DNA of 64,000 nucleotides from an uncultured Acidimicrobiales bacterium (GTDB taxonomy: Bacteria > Actinomycetota > Acidimicrobiia > Acidimicrobiales > Aldehydirespiratoraceae), in the NCBI GenBank assembly GCA_951812975.1, contig CATOTC010000001.1:831001-895000 (forward strand), in the 5' to 3' direction. The notes beneath the pieces were generated by a model. The model saw nothing but the letters and a program-made list of their open reading frames with translations. It ran no database searches and was not told where the DNA came from. Positions 1-8,920 of the stretch are shown here, one piece after another. The first letter of the stretch is position 1; each line of letters starts with the position of its first letter. Both the position numbers and the translations under genes were made by a program.

Positions 1-348
1 CAACTTGCGCACGCATTCGGCGAACACCGCCTCCAACATCTCCAAGTAGGCGATGTAGTCGGCCGGTACATGTCCACACCCCACCGCTTCTTCGTATTCC
101 TTGCCTGCGAAGTAGGGAGGCGACGTGACTACAAGCCCTACCGAGCCGTCAGCGATGTCGCCATAGGCGTCCATGTCACGCGCGTCGCCCTCCCAAAGTG
201 TGTCGATACAGGAAGGGGAGACAACTTCGTCTTCTCCGCTGATCTCCGGTGCCGGGAAACGGGCATAGAACGCAGACGCGTCATGTCCCTCGCGCCGTCC
301 GACTCCAAAGTTGGACGTGGACGTTCCCCGCTTACGCCGATCCGACAT
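1..348 (-). CDS. Site-specific DNA methyltransferase, N-terminal part (runs off left edge)
   Basis: An open frame runs from an ATG at 346-348 to base 1 without a stop (116 codons). Around residue 76 it has TSPPY, the catalytic motif IV of N6-adenine or N4-cytosine methyltransferases, so it should methylate DNA with SAM. The segment before it (a short Asp/Glu-rich lead, then VSPSCIDTLWEGDARDM) looks like the usual start of this class. It is on the same strand as the DUF1156 methylase and is the last visible gene of the island. The SAM-binding and target-recognition parts lie outside the window, so specificity cannot be judged. Confidence 0.75.
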   Translation of the reverse strand, partial: MSDRRKRGTSTSNFGVGRREGHDASAFYARFPAPEISGEDEVVSPSCIDTLWEGDARDMDAYGDIADGSVGLVVTSPPYFAGKEYEEAVGCGHVPADYIAYLEMLEAVFAECVRKL

Positions 349-761
349 GCTCATACCGCAGGGGGCCGTCCGGTGGGTCCAAACCCACTAGGGAACGACG
401 GCGAAAGACCAGCAAGAACCATGCGTACAAGCTACCCCGACCGTGTGACACAGGTGGGGAGTCTTCCGCTCTGATCGATGCGCCACTCCCCACGAGTGGA
501 CGCTCTTGACTGGCTAGGCAACCCATGGGGTCATCAAAATGCATGACGTCCAGCATCAACAAAAGAATCGCCCGCAAGATACTTACAAAACTGACTACCC
601 ACTAGTTACAAAACCGCCGGAGGTGGAGTCGGTCGCTGCAGACCGGGTGGAGGGTCTAGCTTACGAATTCGCAGATATCCGCTGGCAGATTCGGAACGGC
701 CGGTGACCGACTCGAGTGGGGGTCTCCTGTCAGTGACCCTCTCCTCACGAAATGTTCCGGC
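349..761. other. Intergenic stretch without a convincing gene
   Basis: About 410 bases separate the methyltransferase start from the Phd-like antitoxin. A RelE-type toxin would be expected just after the antitoxin, but none is encoded here on the minus strand. The only frame of note is a plus-strand ORF of 55 codons at 539-706 with no clear ribosome binding site; I would not call it a gene without homologues. Part of the stretch (530-610) is richer in A+T than its surroundings and may carry the promoter of the methyltransferase gene. Confidence 0.4.
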
Positions 762-1013
762 TCAGAACTCTGCAAGGAGCGGCAGTTGTCTCGCCTCGGT
801 GACTTCTTGAAGCGACCTGCGCAACGACTCGACCAGTTCTTCATCGCTCATGATGTCGAGTGTCTCCTCCAGCGATTCGAGATCGTCGGTACTGATGAGA
901 ACGAACGATCGCCGACCGTTGCGGCTGACAAGGATGCGATCATGCTGGTGTTCGACGCGGTCTGCCACCTCAGAGAGATGCGCCTCTATTTCGGAGAACG
1001 GGAGTGTGGGCAC
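762..1013 (-). CDS. Phd/YefM-family antitoxin, apparently orphan
   Basis: This 83-residue protein starts at a GTG. Its N-terminus has the Phd/YefM layout: MPTLPFSEIEAHLSEVADRV, then a strand-forming RILVSRNGRRSFVLIS, then an acidic helix with DDLESLEETLDIMSDEELVESL. In the family this part folds as a DNA-binding dimer, and the C-terminal tail wraps the toxin. The frame starts 9 nt after a 61-codon ORF and is followed by no toxin-like ORF. It may be a solitary regulator, act in trans, or be the remnant of a module whose toxin was lost. Confidence 0.75.
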   Translation of the reverse strand: MPTLPFSEIEAHLSEVADRVEHQHDRILVSRNGRRSFVLISTDDLESLEETLDIMSDEELVESLRRSLQEVTEARQLPLLAEF

Positions 1014-1022
1014 GGTGGCGGC

Positions 1023-1208
1023 TCAAATCCGCTCTTTCAAGGAGGTCAGAAACTCTTCGGAACTCACGTGGCGGGTATACCGCTCCGAGGCAAGGTCGCC
1101 CTCGGGATCGGCAGCCTTAACTTCTTCCGCCGAACCCGCCAGGGGCCGCTTTCGAGTCTCATCCGGCAAGGGTTTCCGTTGTGAGGACGAGTGCAGGTGC
1201 ATGGCCAA
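1023..1208 (-). CDS. Small hypothetical protein upstream of the antitoxin
   Basis: A 61-codon frame directly precedes the Phd/YefM-like gene, with 9 nt between. Only the last third (ERYTRHVSSEEFLTSLKERI) looks like real helical protein; the first part is low-information. It could be a short co-transcribed partner of the antitoxin or a chance frame. I recognise no family. Support is position and strand only. Confidence 0.3.
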   Translation of the reverse strand: MAMHLHSSSQRKPLPDETRKRPLAGSAEEVKAADPEGDLASERYTRHVSSEEFLTSLKERI

Positions 1209-1288
1209 CCTCCAAGTACACGCTATCCCCAGGCGCGAGTAGAGGGTTGGGGAGAATTCACTATTGGCCTCGATCCCGCGGCCGAAGG

Positions 1289-4036
1289 CTACAGCAACGA
1301 TTGTTGGGCGGTGCCTGCGGCGGCTGTGGTTGCTGCGGTGGTCAGGTTGGGCCAGGTGGTGATGAGGGCGTTGTAGGCGCCGGCTTCGGTGCTCCAGCCC
1401 TTGTCGTTGGCTTTCTGGTACAGCACGTAGGCGAGCTGACGGGCTCGGTCGGCGTTACCGCCGAGCTTGTGCAACAGCTCAGCGGCTTCTGACTCTGATC
1501 TCTCCAAGGCAGCGACGAGGTACTGCAACACCTCCCAGACAGTGAGTCGGGAGTCGTCTACCGGTGACCAGTCTTCAGCCAGGTCGCTGCGTTCGAAGAG
1601 ACGGAACTCACCCTGACGAGCCTCACCGATACCAGACTCTTTGATACCAGCCAACGACGTGTTCTTGGCCCGAGCGACGCTGTCCGCGTCGCCTGAGGGT
1701 CCGGGATTGTAGCCGTACTGTGCGAACCAACTGAGCGCGAAACGTGTGTCGGTGTCGAGTTCTGCTTCTTCACCGTCGAGTATCTCGCCAAGCACATCGT
1801 TGATGATTCGCAGCGCTACCGAGACGGTCATAGACGACCCGTCGGCCTCCACGACCCGGGCGTACCGAGAGAACACCTTGATCCCCGGCCCGATGGTGGA
1901 CTGGGCCATGTCGACCGGGGCGATATTGCCCGATTGCAACAACCTCACCGCTTCGGGTAGTTCGGTCCGCAACGCAGCGATGAACTCTCCGCGCGTGGCC
2001 AGCGAAGCCGACACCGCTCGGGGGCGGCACGCGAGGACGATGGAAGAGGCCAACGCGTTGCTCTTCGACGCCACCAGACGATTGCCCAACTCGGTACGCA
2101 TCGGCCAAGTGGCGTTGACTTGCAGACCCGCATCTAGCACGGCTTGAAGGAATGTGTCCCAACCAGTGGTGCGTATCTCCCCGTCTTTGGTCTCAGTCGC
2201 CTTATAGGCGTAGTAGATCGTTGCAGGAACATCCGCTGGTTGACTCTGAGCGACCTGGGCCATGAACTCAGCCATACCGGATTCGAAGTGCTCCTCGGCT
2301 CGTTCCTTTGACCCGGCACGGTAGCGGTTGGCGATCAACTCCTCAGCCTTTGGTGTGAGCAGCGTCGAACACTCGACCGGCCACACATCGCTGAGGTTCC
2401 TCCGCAGCCACACGTAGAAGAAGTCCGACAGGTCAGCGTAGGAGATGTTGTCGTAATACGGCGGATCAGTCGACAGCGCTGCACCCGAACATTCCTTAAC
2501 CTTAGCCTTGGCGTCCCGCTGGTGAGCCTCACCACTCGCCTGCGCAGGAACATGCGCAACCGACTTCACGATCCAACCAACCATCCCCATCCAATTGCCC
2601 GAGGAAGATGAGAACGGATTGCCCTCTGCAAAATCCCAAGACATCGGAATCGCTTGGCGACCAAACGTGTTCCGAATTTTCACGTATCCACTGTCCCAGG
2701 TGCAGATCGTCGAACTTCGATCGACTAGACGATCAATGGCGAACGCCAGGTAGGTCACGATGGCGTCCGCGTAGGCGACAGCGCCGCGTCCGCCGTCGTA
2801 CAACCGTTTCTCATCGTCTACCAAACCGGCCGCGACGGCATCCGCCAGAATCTCTTCTCTAACCTCACCCAGCAGATCCGAGAACGTCGTCAACGCAACC
2901 AACTGCCGCGTCGAGAACAGCTTCCACCACTCGTCCAGACCATACACGTACACAGTCCCGCCCGTCAGTTTTTCTGGATTTCTGCCCTGAGGTTTCCAGA
3001 CCGGTTCAACGCAGATCGCTGCATCCGCGTCGACCGACTCGACCGAGCAGTAGCGTCGCCCGGATTCTCCTTCGGCAACGACCGCTATCAACTGCTCCCC
3101 CATGCGTCCCGCGCGGCTCTCCGACTTGATGTAGTCCCCCGGAATGGCCGAGCCGGTCGCTAGACACGTCCCGTTGCCTCGGTTGACGGTCCGCTCGATC
3201 ATGGGTTCGCCGCCTTCGTGGATTTCGTAACGGATCGTCTGCGCGTCTCGGTCAACGATCGGCTCAACCCACACCTTGGGCTTGCCCGACCTGTTGGACA
3301 ACACCCATGATGACGCCAGTGGCACATGTCCCGACCAACTCGGGTCAGGCGAAATCACTGTCCGCACCCACATCCAGGCGACCGGAGTGAGCTTCTCCCC
3401 GCCGGGACCCGTCGCATCTGGATACAGATGCCCGATCCGGCTTTGCGCCTTATCACGCATCCACTTTCCATAGGCCTCCACATCGGCAGCCAGTCCCTGT
3501 GCCCGCCCCCAAGTGGTCAGAGTCTTCTCGATACTGGGATGAACCGGTGCCATCCCCGCGAAACGCGGCGGTATCTCGATCATCGCCTTGTTGATCAGCA
3601 CCGCCACAGGGTTCAAATCCCCTGCAAGTGCCTTGAGTCCAAGCCTCTGCGCCTCCAACGGAATCGCGCCACCTCCCGCGAACGGATCAAGAATCGGCGG
3701 CGACCCGTCAGGAAAGCACCGATCGATCTCAGCTTTGGCCTCGGCCAAGACGTCAGGATTGTTGGAGTTCTCCCACACCACCAGCCGCTCAAGTATCCCG
3801 AACAACCGCTGCCGCTCTTTCTCCTGTTCCTCTGACGTCAAAGACTCATCGCCGGACGGATCATCCACCAATGACGCCCAAATCACCGCCCGAGTCGCGG
3901 CCAACGGTTTACGAGACCACCACAGATGCAACGTCGAGGGATGCCCATGCCGAATCGACTTCTCCCTTGACGCCGCCTTGTTGATCGCCGCCAACGGCAA
4001 CGCCACCTCAATCAGTTTCGGCCGCACCTCACTCAC
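1289..4036 (-). CDS. DUF1156 domain adenine-specific DNA methylase (COG1743-like)
   Basis: The 915-residue protein opens with the DUF1156 signature (KLIEVALPLAAINKAASREK, then STLHLWWSRKPLAATRA). Around residue 115 it has a SAM-binding loop (DPFAGGGAIPLEAQRLG) and around residue 520 the catalytic motif DPPYYDNISYADLSDFFYVW. Both signatures fit an intact N6-adenine methylase of the large COG1743 type. In known defence islands this family sits with DUF499 ATPases, SNF2 helicases and PLD nucleases. Here an SNF2 helicase lies on the same strand 11 kb upstream and another methyltransferase lies downstream. Predicted role: modification arm of a restriction-like system. Confidence 0.85.
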   Translation of the reverse strand: MSEVRPKLIEVALPLAAINKAASREKSIRHGHPSTLHLWWSRKPLAATRAVIWASLVDDPSGDESLTSEEQEKERQRLFGILERLVVWENSNNPDVLAEAKAEIDRCFPDGSPPILDPFAGGGAIPLEAQRLGLKALAGDLNPVAVLINKAMIEIPPRFAGMAPVHPSIEKTLTTWGRAQGLAADVEAYGKWMRDKAQSRIGHLYPDATGPGGEKLTPVAWMWVRTVISPDPSWSGHVPLASSWVLSNRSGKPKVWVEPIVDRDAQTIRYEIHEGGEPMIERTVNRGNGTCLATGSAIPGDYIKSESRAGRMGEQLIAVVAEGESGRRYCSVESVDADAAICVEPVWKPQGRNPEKLTGGTVYVYGLDEWWKLFSTRQLVALTTFSDLLGEVREEILADAVAAGLVDDEKRLYDGGRGAVAYADAIVTYLAFAIDRLVDRSSTICTWDSGYVKIRNTFGRQAIPMSWDFAEGNPFSSSSGNWMGMVGWIVKSVAHVPAQASGEAHQRDAKAKVKECSGAALSTDPPYYDNISYADLSDFFYVWLRRNLSDVWPVECSTLLTPKAEELIANRYRAGSKERAEEHFESGMAEFMAQVAQSQPADVPATIYYAYKATETKDGEIRTTGWDTFLQAVLDAGLQVNATWPMRTELGNRLVASKSNALASSIVLACRPRAVSASLATRGEFIAALRTELPEAVRLLQSGNIAPVDMAQSTIGPGIKVFSRYARVVEADGSSMTVSVALRIINDVLGEILDGEEAELDTDTRFALSWFAQYGYNPGPSGDADSVARAKNTSLAGIKESGIGEARQGEFRLFERSDLAEDWSPVDDSRLTVWEVLQYLVAALERSESEAAELLHKLGGNADRARQLAYVLYQKANDKGWSTEAGAYNALITTWPNLTTAATTAAAGTAQQSLL

Positions 4037-4087
4037 GGCCGCTCACCCTACCCACAAATCCACCGCCAGTGCCCAGCCCCACGTCGG

Positions 4088-4312
4088 TCAATCGAAGTCG
4101 TCGGCTCCAACCTGTCGACGATTCTGGATGCCGCGGCCGATCCCTTCAATGGTCCGTGCGTCGTGTGGATGACAGAATACGGTTGTTGCTCCCGAACGCA
4201 CACACAGTTCAACATTGAGGGCACGAACGTGATCGGCCGCGAGGTCGCAAACCGACGGTTCTGGGTCTGTCGCGGAGCAGAGAACTACTGCCTGGATGCT
4301 CGCCTCAGCCAT
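4088..4312 (-). CDS. Small hypothetical protein, translationally coupled to the receiver protein
   Basis: A 74-codon ATG frame overlaps the end of the receiver-domain gene by 28 nt and ends about 50 nt before the DUF1156 gene. It has an alternating hydrophobic pattern (SIQAVVLCSATD, then LNVELCVRSGATTVFCHPHD) that looks like real coding sequence. The overlap suggests translation coupling and membership of the same operon. No family is recognised. It may be a fourth component of the methyltransferase/GHKL/receiver unit. Confidence 0.5.
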   Translation of the reverse strand: MAEASIQAVVLCSATDPEPSVCDLAADHVRALNVELCVRSGATTVFCHPHDARTIEGIGRGIQNRRQVGADDFD

Positions 4313-5940
4313 TCCGCGTCATTAGGGCCAGGGCGCGTCAAGGCAGACGCAACAGCTCCTGCAACTCTAAACGCGTGTTCCTCCTTCATTTCTGCGACCC
4401 ACCGATACCTGGTTCCGACAACGTCCTCAAAGTAGAACTCTCCCCGTTCGTCTTCGGCGGCAAGCACTTCTCCGGGAGGGTTTGGTCCGGCCTCAAATGA
4501 ACACACAATCAATTCTGATGGTTTGGGTATGATGCCGAGCGTCTCCCACTCCCCTTTATGGATTTCTACGGCCAAGTGGTATGATAATGCTCGCTCATCG
4601 TCTTTGACGATTGCCAGCGGTAGGAATGGAAACCCAGATGCCGCGCCAAGTCGGACGCTGTCACACTTTGGCTGGAGACAGAGCAAGTACTGGTGATTAT
4701 CGTGTTCCTCAGAATATGCAACGGTTCCGACGGTCAATCGAGGACGCTGGCCCGGATAGCGGGTCTTAGAACTAAGCAACGCAGCAAAGTTGCCATTGGA
4801 CCGGGTCGCAGCAGCAGGGCAGTCGGTGAATAGTTCTGTGCCGCGAGTCTTCAACGTCTTCTTACCATCCTTGATATAGTTAGTATCAACGGCATCTATA
4901 CCGCGTAGGAGCAACTGAAGGCATTCTTTAGTTACATCCGCGGATGCGAAAATACGCGGGTCGGATACGTCAGGTGCGCCCGATCCATTCAGCCAATACT
5001 CGATAGCGTCAATGTCAGCGTGCGCTCCTGGTCGATCCTCATCAAGGATCGAAATCAACTCGGAGCCCAGCGCTGCGACGAGGTGATCCTCTGCATCGGG
5101 GGGATGCGGAAGTAAGATCCGGTGGCCCAGATAAGCGGCGTCCAGAGTCTGGTCGAATCTTGCGAGTACCCTGTGAGCATTCTCTCGGATCGTGGTGACT
5201 CCCGCGAGGGCAACGGTGCGGAGCAACCCGTTGGTCATCTCACCGAATTCATCTACCAGCGTCTGCGGCAATTCAATCTCCGCAACTTCTTGGGGAAGAG
5301 GCATTGGGCTGTGATCACGAACGGTTCCTTGTTTCGCGAGAATCACGACGCGTACCGGTCCCTTCGTTATACGCGACGGAGAATCGACAACTAGTTCGTC
5401 GCCCTCGTAGAAATTGTTGATCACTTCCTCGACGCGGCGGCAGATCTCGCCGAGATCCGGTTCACCAGTGTAAATGGCGATGAGTCTTAGGCGATGGTTG
5501 CTCTGATCGTCCTCGAGAATGCGCCGCAGCACATCCAAGGCTTTGTCCCCGGCCGACTCGTGGATCTGCCAATCGAGAACCACCATATCAGCACGAACAG
5601 CGGCCCTAACTGTCCGTTCAGGAACGGCGGGGTCGTTGGCAACCCTCAGCACGGCACATACCATTCCGAGGTCTGCGAACGCATCGATTACGATGTCCGC
5701 GGTCAACGGTACATCTGAGCGGCGAGAGCCTTTTCCTTTGTCGTTTGCCGCTGGTAGTTCTGGGTAATCTGGCGGACGGAGGGTGGTACTTGGCGGCGGA
5801 TCCCGATTCTCGTCCCCTTGTTCAGACATGATGACAAGGTCGTCAAGGATGACTACATTCTGCAGGAATGACTCTGCTATGGTCCGAAGTCGATTTGTGG
5901 GATCGGATACAACGTTGTGATCAGTCATTGTGGTCGGCAT
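4285..5940 (-). CDS. Receiver-domain protein with large uncharacterised C-terminal region
   Basis: The 551-residue protein has a response-regulator receiver domain in its first 210 residues: acid pair D33-D34 (VVILDDL), phospho-acceptor D123 (MVVLDWQIHE), T158 (IAIYTGE) and K203 (VVILAKQGT). A disordered insert of about 45 residues follows the acid pair. The C-terminal 340 residues hold no HTH or enzyme motif I recognise, so its output is probably protein-protein or effector-like rather than DNA binding. It overlaps the upstream GHKL kinase gene by 20 nt, so the two are almost certainly a phosphorelay pair. The organisation resembles a two-component system built into a methyltransferase locus. 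Confidence 0.75.
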   Translation of the reverse strand: MPTTMTDHNVVSDPTNRLRTIAESFLQNVVILDDLVIMSEQGDENRDPPPSTTLRPPDYPELPAANDKGKGSRRSDVPLTADIVIDAFADLGMVCAVLRVANDPAVPERTVRAAVRADMVVLDWQIHESAGDKALDVLRRILEDDQSNHRLRLIAIYTGEPDLGEICRRVEEVINNFYEGDELVVDSPSRITKGPVRVVILAKQGTVRDHSPMPLPQEVAEIELPQTLVDEFGEMTNGLLRTVALAGVTTIRENAHRVLARFDQTLDAAYLGHRILLPHPPDAEDHLVAALGSELISILDEDRPGAHADIDAIEYWLNGSGAPDVSDPRIFASADVTKECLQLLLRGIDAVDTNYIKDGKKTLKTRGTELFTDCPAAATRSNGNFAALLSSKTRYPGQRPRLTVGTVAYSEEHDNHQYLLCLQPKCDSVRLGAASGFPFLPLAIVKDDERALSYHLAVEIHKGEWETLGIIPKPSELIVCSFEAGPNPPGEVLAAEDERGEFYFEDVVGTRYRWVAEMKEEHAFRVAGAVASALTRPGPNDAEWLRRASRQ

Positions 5941-8920
5941 TTCTCGGTCGAATCATGAACACTGCACCGGTCCCGTCGGTAGGCTCGCCGACAGTCAGGT
6001 CGTAACCGACCCGTGCCAGAACGTCACGAGAAATATAGAGACCCAGGCCACGCCCACCGGGCTTCCGTGTGAATCCAAGCTCGAAGATTGCCTCCCGATC
6101 TCGAGGGTGGACGCCAGGACCGTTGTCGGCGACGATCATCGTCGCGTCCTCAACGTCCAAGGAGATGGTGCGAGGTGGTGATTGATCTCGGAGCCAATAG
6201 ATTGCGTTATCAACCAGGTTAACGAACGCTGGGTAGAAGGTTGACGGATAGCCCGTGAACCGGTGCCGCTGGAATGCCTGCGTCACCTTTGCTTCAGCGT
6301 GGTGGCGTTCGAGGCGCTCCCCGAATAGATCCAATAGGAACTTGCTGACATCGCTTCCCCTTATTTCGATCTCGGTCCTATAAAGACGTCTTTGCAGTGG
6401 AGTGAACATGGTAAGATAACTGTCGAGATGTTCGAAGTTGACTCGGATCCCGTTGTAGACGTCAGCCAAATCTTCGTTGACGTCTGCCCACGCCCGGAAG
6501 CGGAGAAGATTGCTACGGACCGAGCGAATCGTCGCCTGGAACTCATGATCAATGATCCCAACGGCCATCCCAAGTTGAGTTAGTTCCAGATCCGCTTCGG
6601 CGCGCTCTTGGAGAGCGAGTAATTCCTCCTCCACGGCGCCTACAATGTCTTGTTGCGTCACCATCTGGCCGGAGTCGTCGGGTGCTACGGCTATTGCGCG
6701 GAGCTGCTCGGCTATCGCTTCGAGCTGCTCCTCTTTGGCAGATGCGACGGAATCGATCTCCGAGTCAATTTCGAACCGCAGTTCCACAACCTCGGCATCA
6801 GTCAACAACGCTAGATCGGTTTGCTGCACCCGTTGTGCTATCCCGTTCAGACGAGACTCGAGATCCGAAATCGCCTGCCGGATCGCGCCGCTAACCAGCT
6901 CGCGCGTCGCTTTCAATTGCTCCTCGGAACTCCGCCCGCTGGCGGCCACCGTCTGCCGCGCAGTCCGCCGAGCTTCTTCCGCCGCGGCATCGAAGCGCAG
7001 TCGCCGGGTTACATCCAGACCGCTTGTCGCCTTGGCCACCACTTCCTCGGTCAAGGCAATGGCTGGCTTGAACACTTCTTCGTCCAGCGCGGCGTGCTCC
7101 TCCCAGTACGCGGCGAGATCGCGGCGCAGTGCTCTGGAAACGGCGAAGCCCCGCGGTTGCGGGATCGTGAGTTCGTTCCGCAGCGCCGTCAACTCTCTCT
7201 GTGCGGCCAACTCCGCTTGGAGAATCGCGTGAAGCTTGCTATCCGAATCAACTTCGTGCGAGGCCGCTTCCACCTCTGCGACAAGCCTCTCGATTGCCGC
7301 TTCGACCCTCAGCGTCGGCTCGTCGCCGGTAATCATGGCTCCACGTTCGCGAAGCGCACTCTCGAGCGCACGGCGTCGCTCTCGCGATTGCTGGGCTTGC
7401 CGTTCGCGCGCCCGGGCTTGCCGATCGAGTTCACCCTTCGTCTGTCTGTACTGAGTTCCGTGCACCGCCTCATCCCGGAAGTAGTCAGCAGCAAGCTGGA
7501 CAAGGAAGTTCTCGAGAATTGCACGGAAGTCCCGGTAGGCCCTGTTGTCTCGGAACCCTTCACGGCCTGCCTTCTCGACAAGACGATGCGAACTATCGGA
7601 TGGTAGTTCGATGGCACCGAACATTCGACGGTAGGAGAAGAAGTAATATCCCGCTCCGAGGTTGCGCCGTTCCTCTATGTTGAGGAAGTCGTAGTCGGTG
7701 TTTCCATACGGCAGGATACGGATACCGTTCCTGTAGATGTACAACCCTCCCATCAAGTCTAGTTTCGCGATGAGCCCACTCCAGCGATCACGAGCCATTC
7801 GAGATTCGCGGGCCAAACCCTGCACGTAGGCGAAATCGATGGTGAAGGGGCCGCAGGCAGTCTTATTGCCCCTCGCGGCCGGCCAGACTATGGCATGGCG
7901 CTCGGGCTCGCTCCCGTAGACGGATACCGTTCCAGAAAACTGGCCATACTCGTCGAAAGATCCTCGGATGTGGTGATCCGCGCCGCTGAATTCGTCCGGC
8001 GTAAAGAACTCCTGCGGCCCGATGACCGACATCGAGAGGTCAGGAGAGCGATGATCTCGGAATGCCGTCGTGATGGGCGCTTGAGGGCGATCTGGCATCA
8101 TGGTGTTCGCGAACCCCATCAGAGTCTTCTGCAAGTCACCGATCCTGCGTTTCTCCGGCTCCGCGTCCAGTGCGACCGCGAGCATGGGATCCGTGGGCTG
8201 GATGAAAAACTGCGTTCCGGTCGCGGAACCGCGGAGGGCAGCCGAGTCGAACCGCCTCTGGAGGGCGGCGACATCGAACGAGACTTGATCCAACTGACGT
8301 TCGATGTCGCCGACAGCTCCGGCGTCTGATCGACCGCGCACCTGATCGAGATTCTCTCGGACAGCGTCGACCAGCAGCAATAGATCCTCCACACTCGGTA
8401 GCGTGCCATCTGGAAACTGCTGGACGGGAACCTCGATTTCATCCAGTGATACCCCAGGCAGAGCGAATAGCGACCAGTTAACGAACGAGACCACCGTAGG
8501 GTGAAGCCCGTCGGATCGTCTTGCCCGGGTAACAAGGAGCACCTGAGGGCCTATCGCCGCGATGGCCAACCGGCCGATGCCCTTCTCGCCGGTCGGAATG
8601 CGTGCCTCCAGACCCATGGCCGACGCGATAGCGTCCAACTCGCCGCCATTACCAACCTTGCTGTCCGTCCCCAGGACGAGCCAACGCTCAAGGATGTCAT
8701 TGGGGGTCATTCCGAGGCCGTCGTCTCTGAGAACGAGGAGCTGCTCGGGGCGGTAGTAATCGGCCTCGACACGCGTCGCATACGCGTCATGAGCGTTCTT
8801 GAACAGTTCGCTGATGGCGGTGGGAATGCCCGCGATCTGCTGACGGCCGAGCATGTCTACCGTCCGGGCGCTTGTCCTGAAGTTAGGCATGATTGCAGGC
8901 TGCCTCGCAGACAGACTCAC
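5921..8920 (-). CDS. Double-GHKL ATPase: MORC/MutL/Hsp90-like N-terminus and histidine-kinase-like C-terminus
   Basis: The 999-residue protein starts with a complete Bergerat fold: N-box ELFKNAHDAYA (N42), then DDGLGM (66-71) and a GEKGIGRLA lid. This layout is typical of MORC and MutL relatives. The middle (about 490-780) is long coiled coil rich in Arg, Glu and Ala. The C-terminus is a histidine kinase core: an H-box-like IDHEFQATIRSVR with H792, N-box VNLVDNAIYWL (N905), DNGPGV and GRGLGLYI. GHKL ATPases beside Dcm methylases are known in restriction-like systems described for MutL homologues. A fused kinase module with a partner receiver gene is unusual. It overlaps the Dcm gene by 38 nt. 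Confidence 0.8.
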   Translation of the reverse strand: MSLSARQPAIMPNFRTSARTVDMLGRQQIAGIPTAISELFKNAHDAYATRVEADYYRPEQLLVLRDDGLGMTPNDILERWLVLGTDSKVGNGGELDAIASAMGLEARIPTGEKGIGRLAIAAIGPQVLLVTRARRSDGLHPTVVSFVNWSLFALPGVSLDEIEVPVQQFPDGTLPSVEDLLLLVDAVRENLDQVRGRSDAGAVGDIERQLDQVSFDVAALQRRFDSAALRGSATGTQFFIQPTDPMLAVALDAEPEKRRIGDLQKTLMGFANTMMPDRPQAPITTAFRDHRSPDLSMSVIGPQEFFTPDEFSGADHHIRGSFDEYGQFSGTVSVYGSEPERHAIVWPAARGNKTACGPFTIDFAYVQGLARESRMARDRWSGLIAKLDLMGGLYIYRNGIRILPYGNTDYDFLNIEERRNLGAGYYFFSYRRMFGAIELPSDSSHRLVEKAGREGFRDNRAYRDFRAILENFLVQLAADYFRDEAVHGTQYRQTKGELDRQARARERQAQQSRERRRALESALRERGAMITGDEPTLRVEAAIERLVAEVEAASHEVDSDSKLHAILQAELAAQRELTALRNELTIPQPRGFAVSRALRRDLAAYWEEHAALDEEVFKPAIALTEEVVAKATSGLDVTRRLRFDAAAEEARRTARQTVAASGRSSEEQLKATRELVSGAIRQAISDLESRLNGIAQRVQQTDLALLTDAEVVELRFEIDSEIDSVASAKEEQLEAIAEQLRAIAVAPDDSGQMVTQQDIVGAVEEELLALQERAEADLELTQLGMAVGIIDHEFQATIRSVRSNLLRFRAWADVNEDLADVYNGIRVNFEHLDSYLTMFTPLQRRLYRTEIEIRGSDVSKFLLDLFGERLERHHAEAKVTQAFQRHRFTGYPSTFYPAFVNLVDNAIYWLRDQSPPRTISLDVEDATMIVADNGPGVHPRDREAIFELGFTRKPGGRGLGLYISRDVLARVGYDLTVGEPTDGTGAVFMIRPRNADHND

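Noticed and set aside
366..390. tRNA T-arm-like GTGGG...CCCAC near 375
   Set aside because: No anticodon arm or acceptor stem can be built around it on either strand.
539..706. A 55-codon plus-strand gene
   Set aside because: No ribosome binding site and no recognised family; too weak to call.
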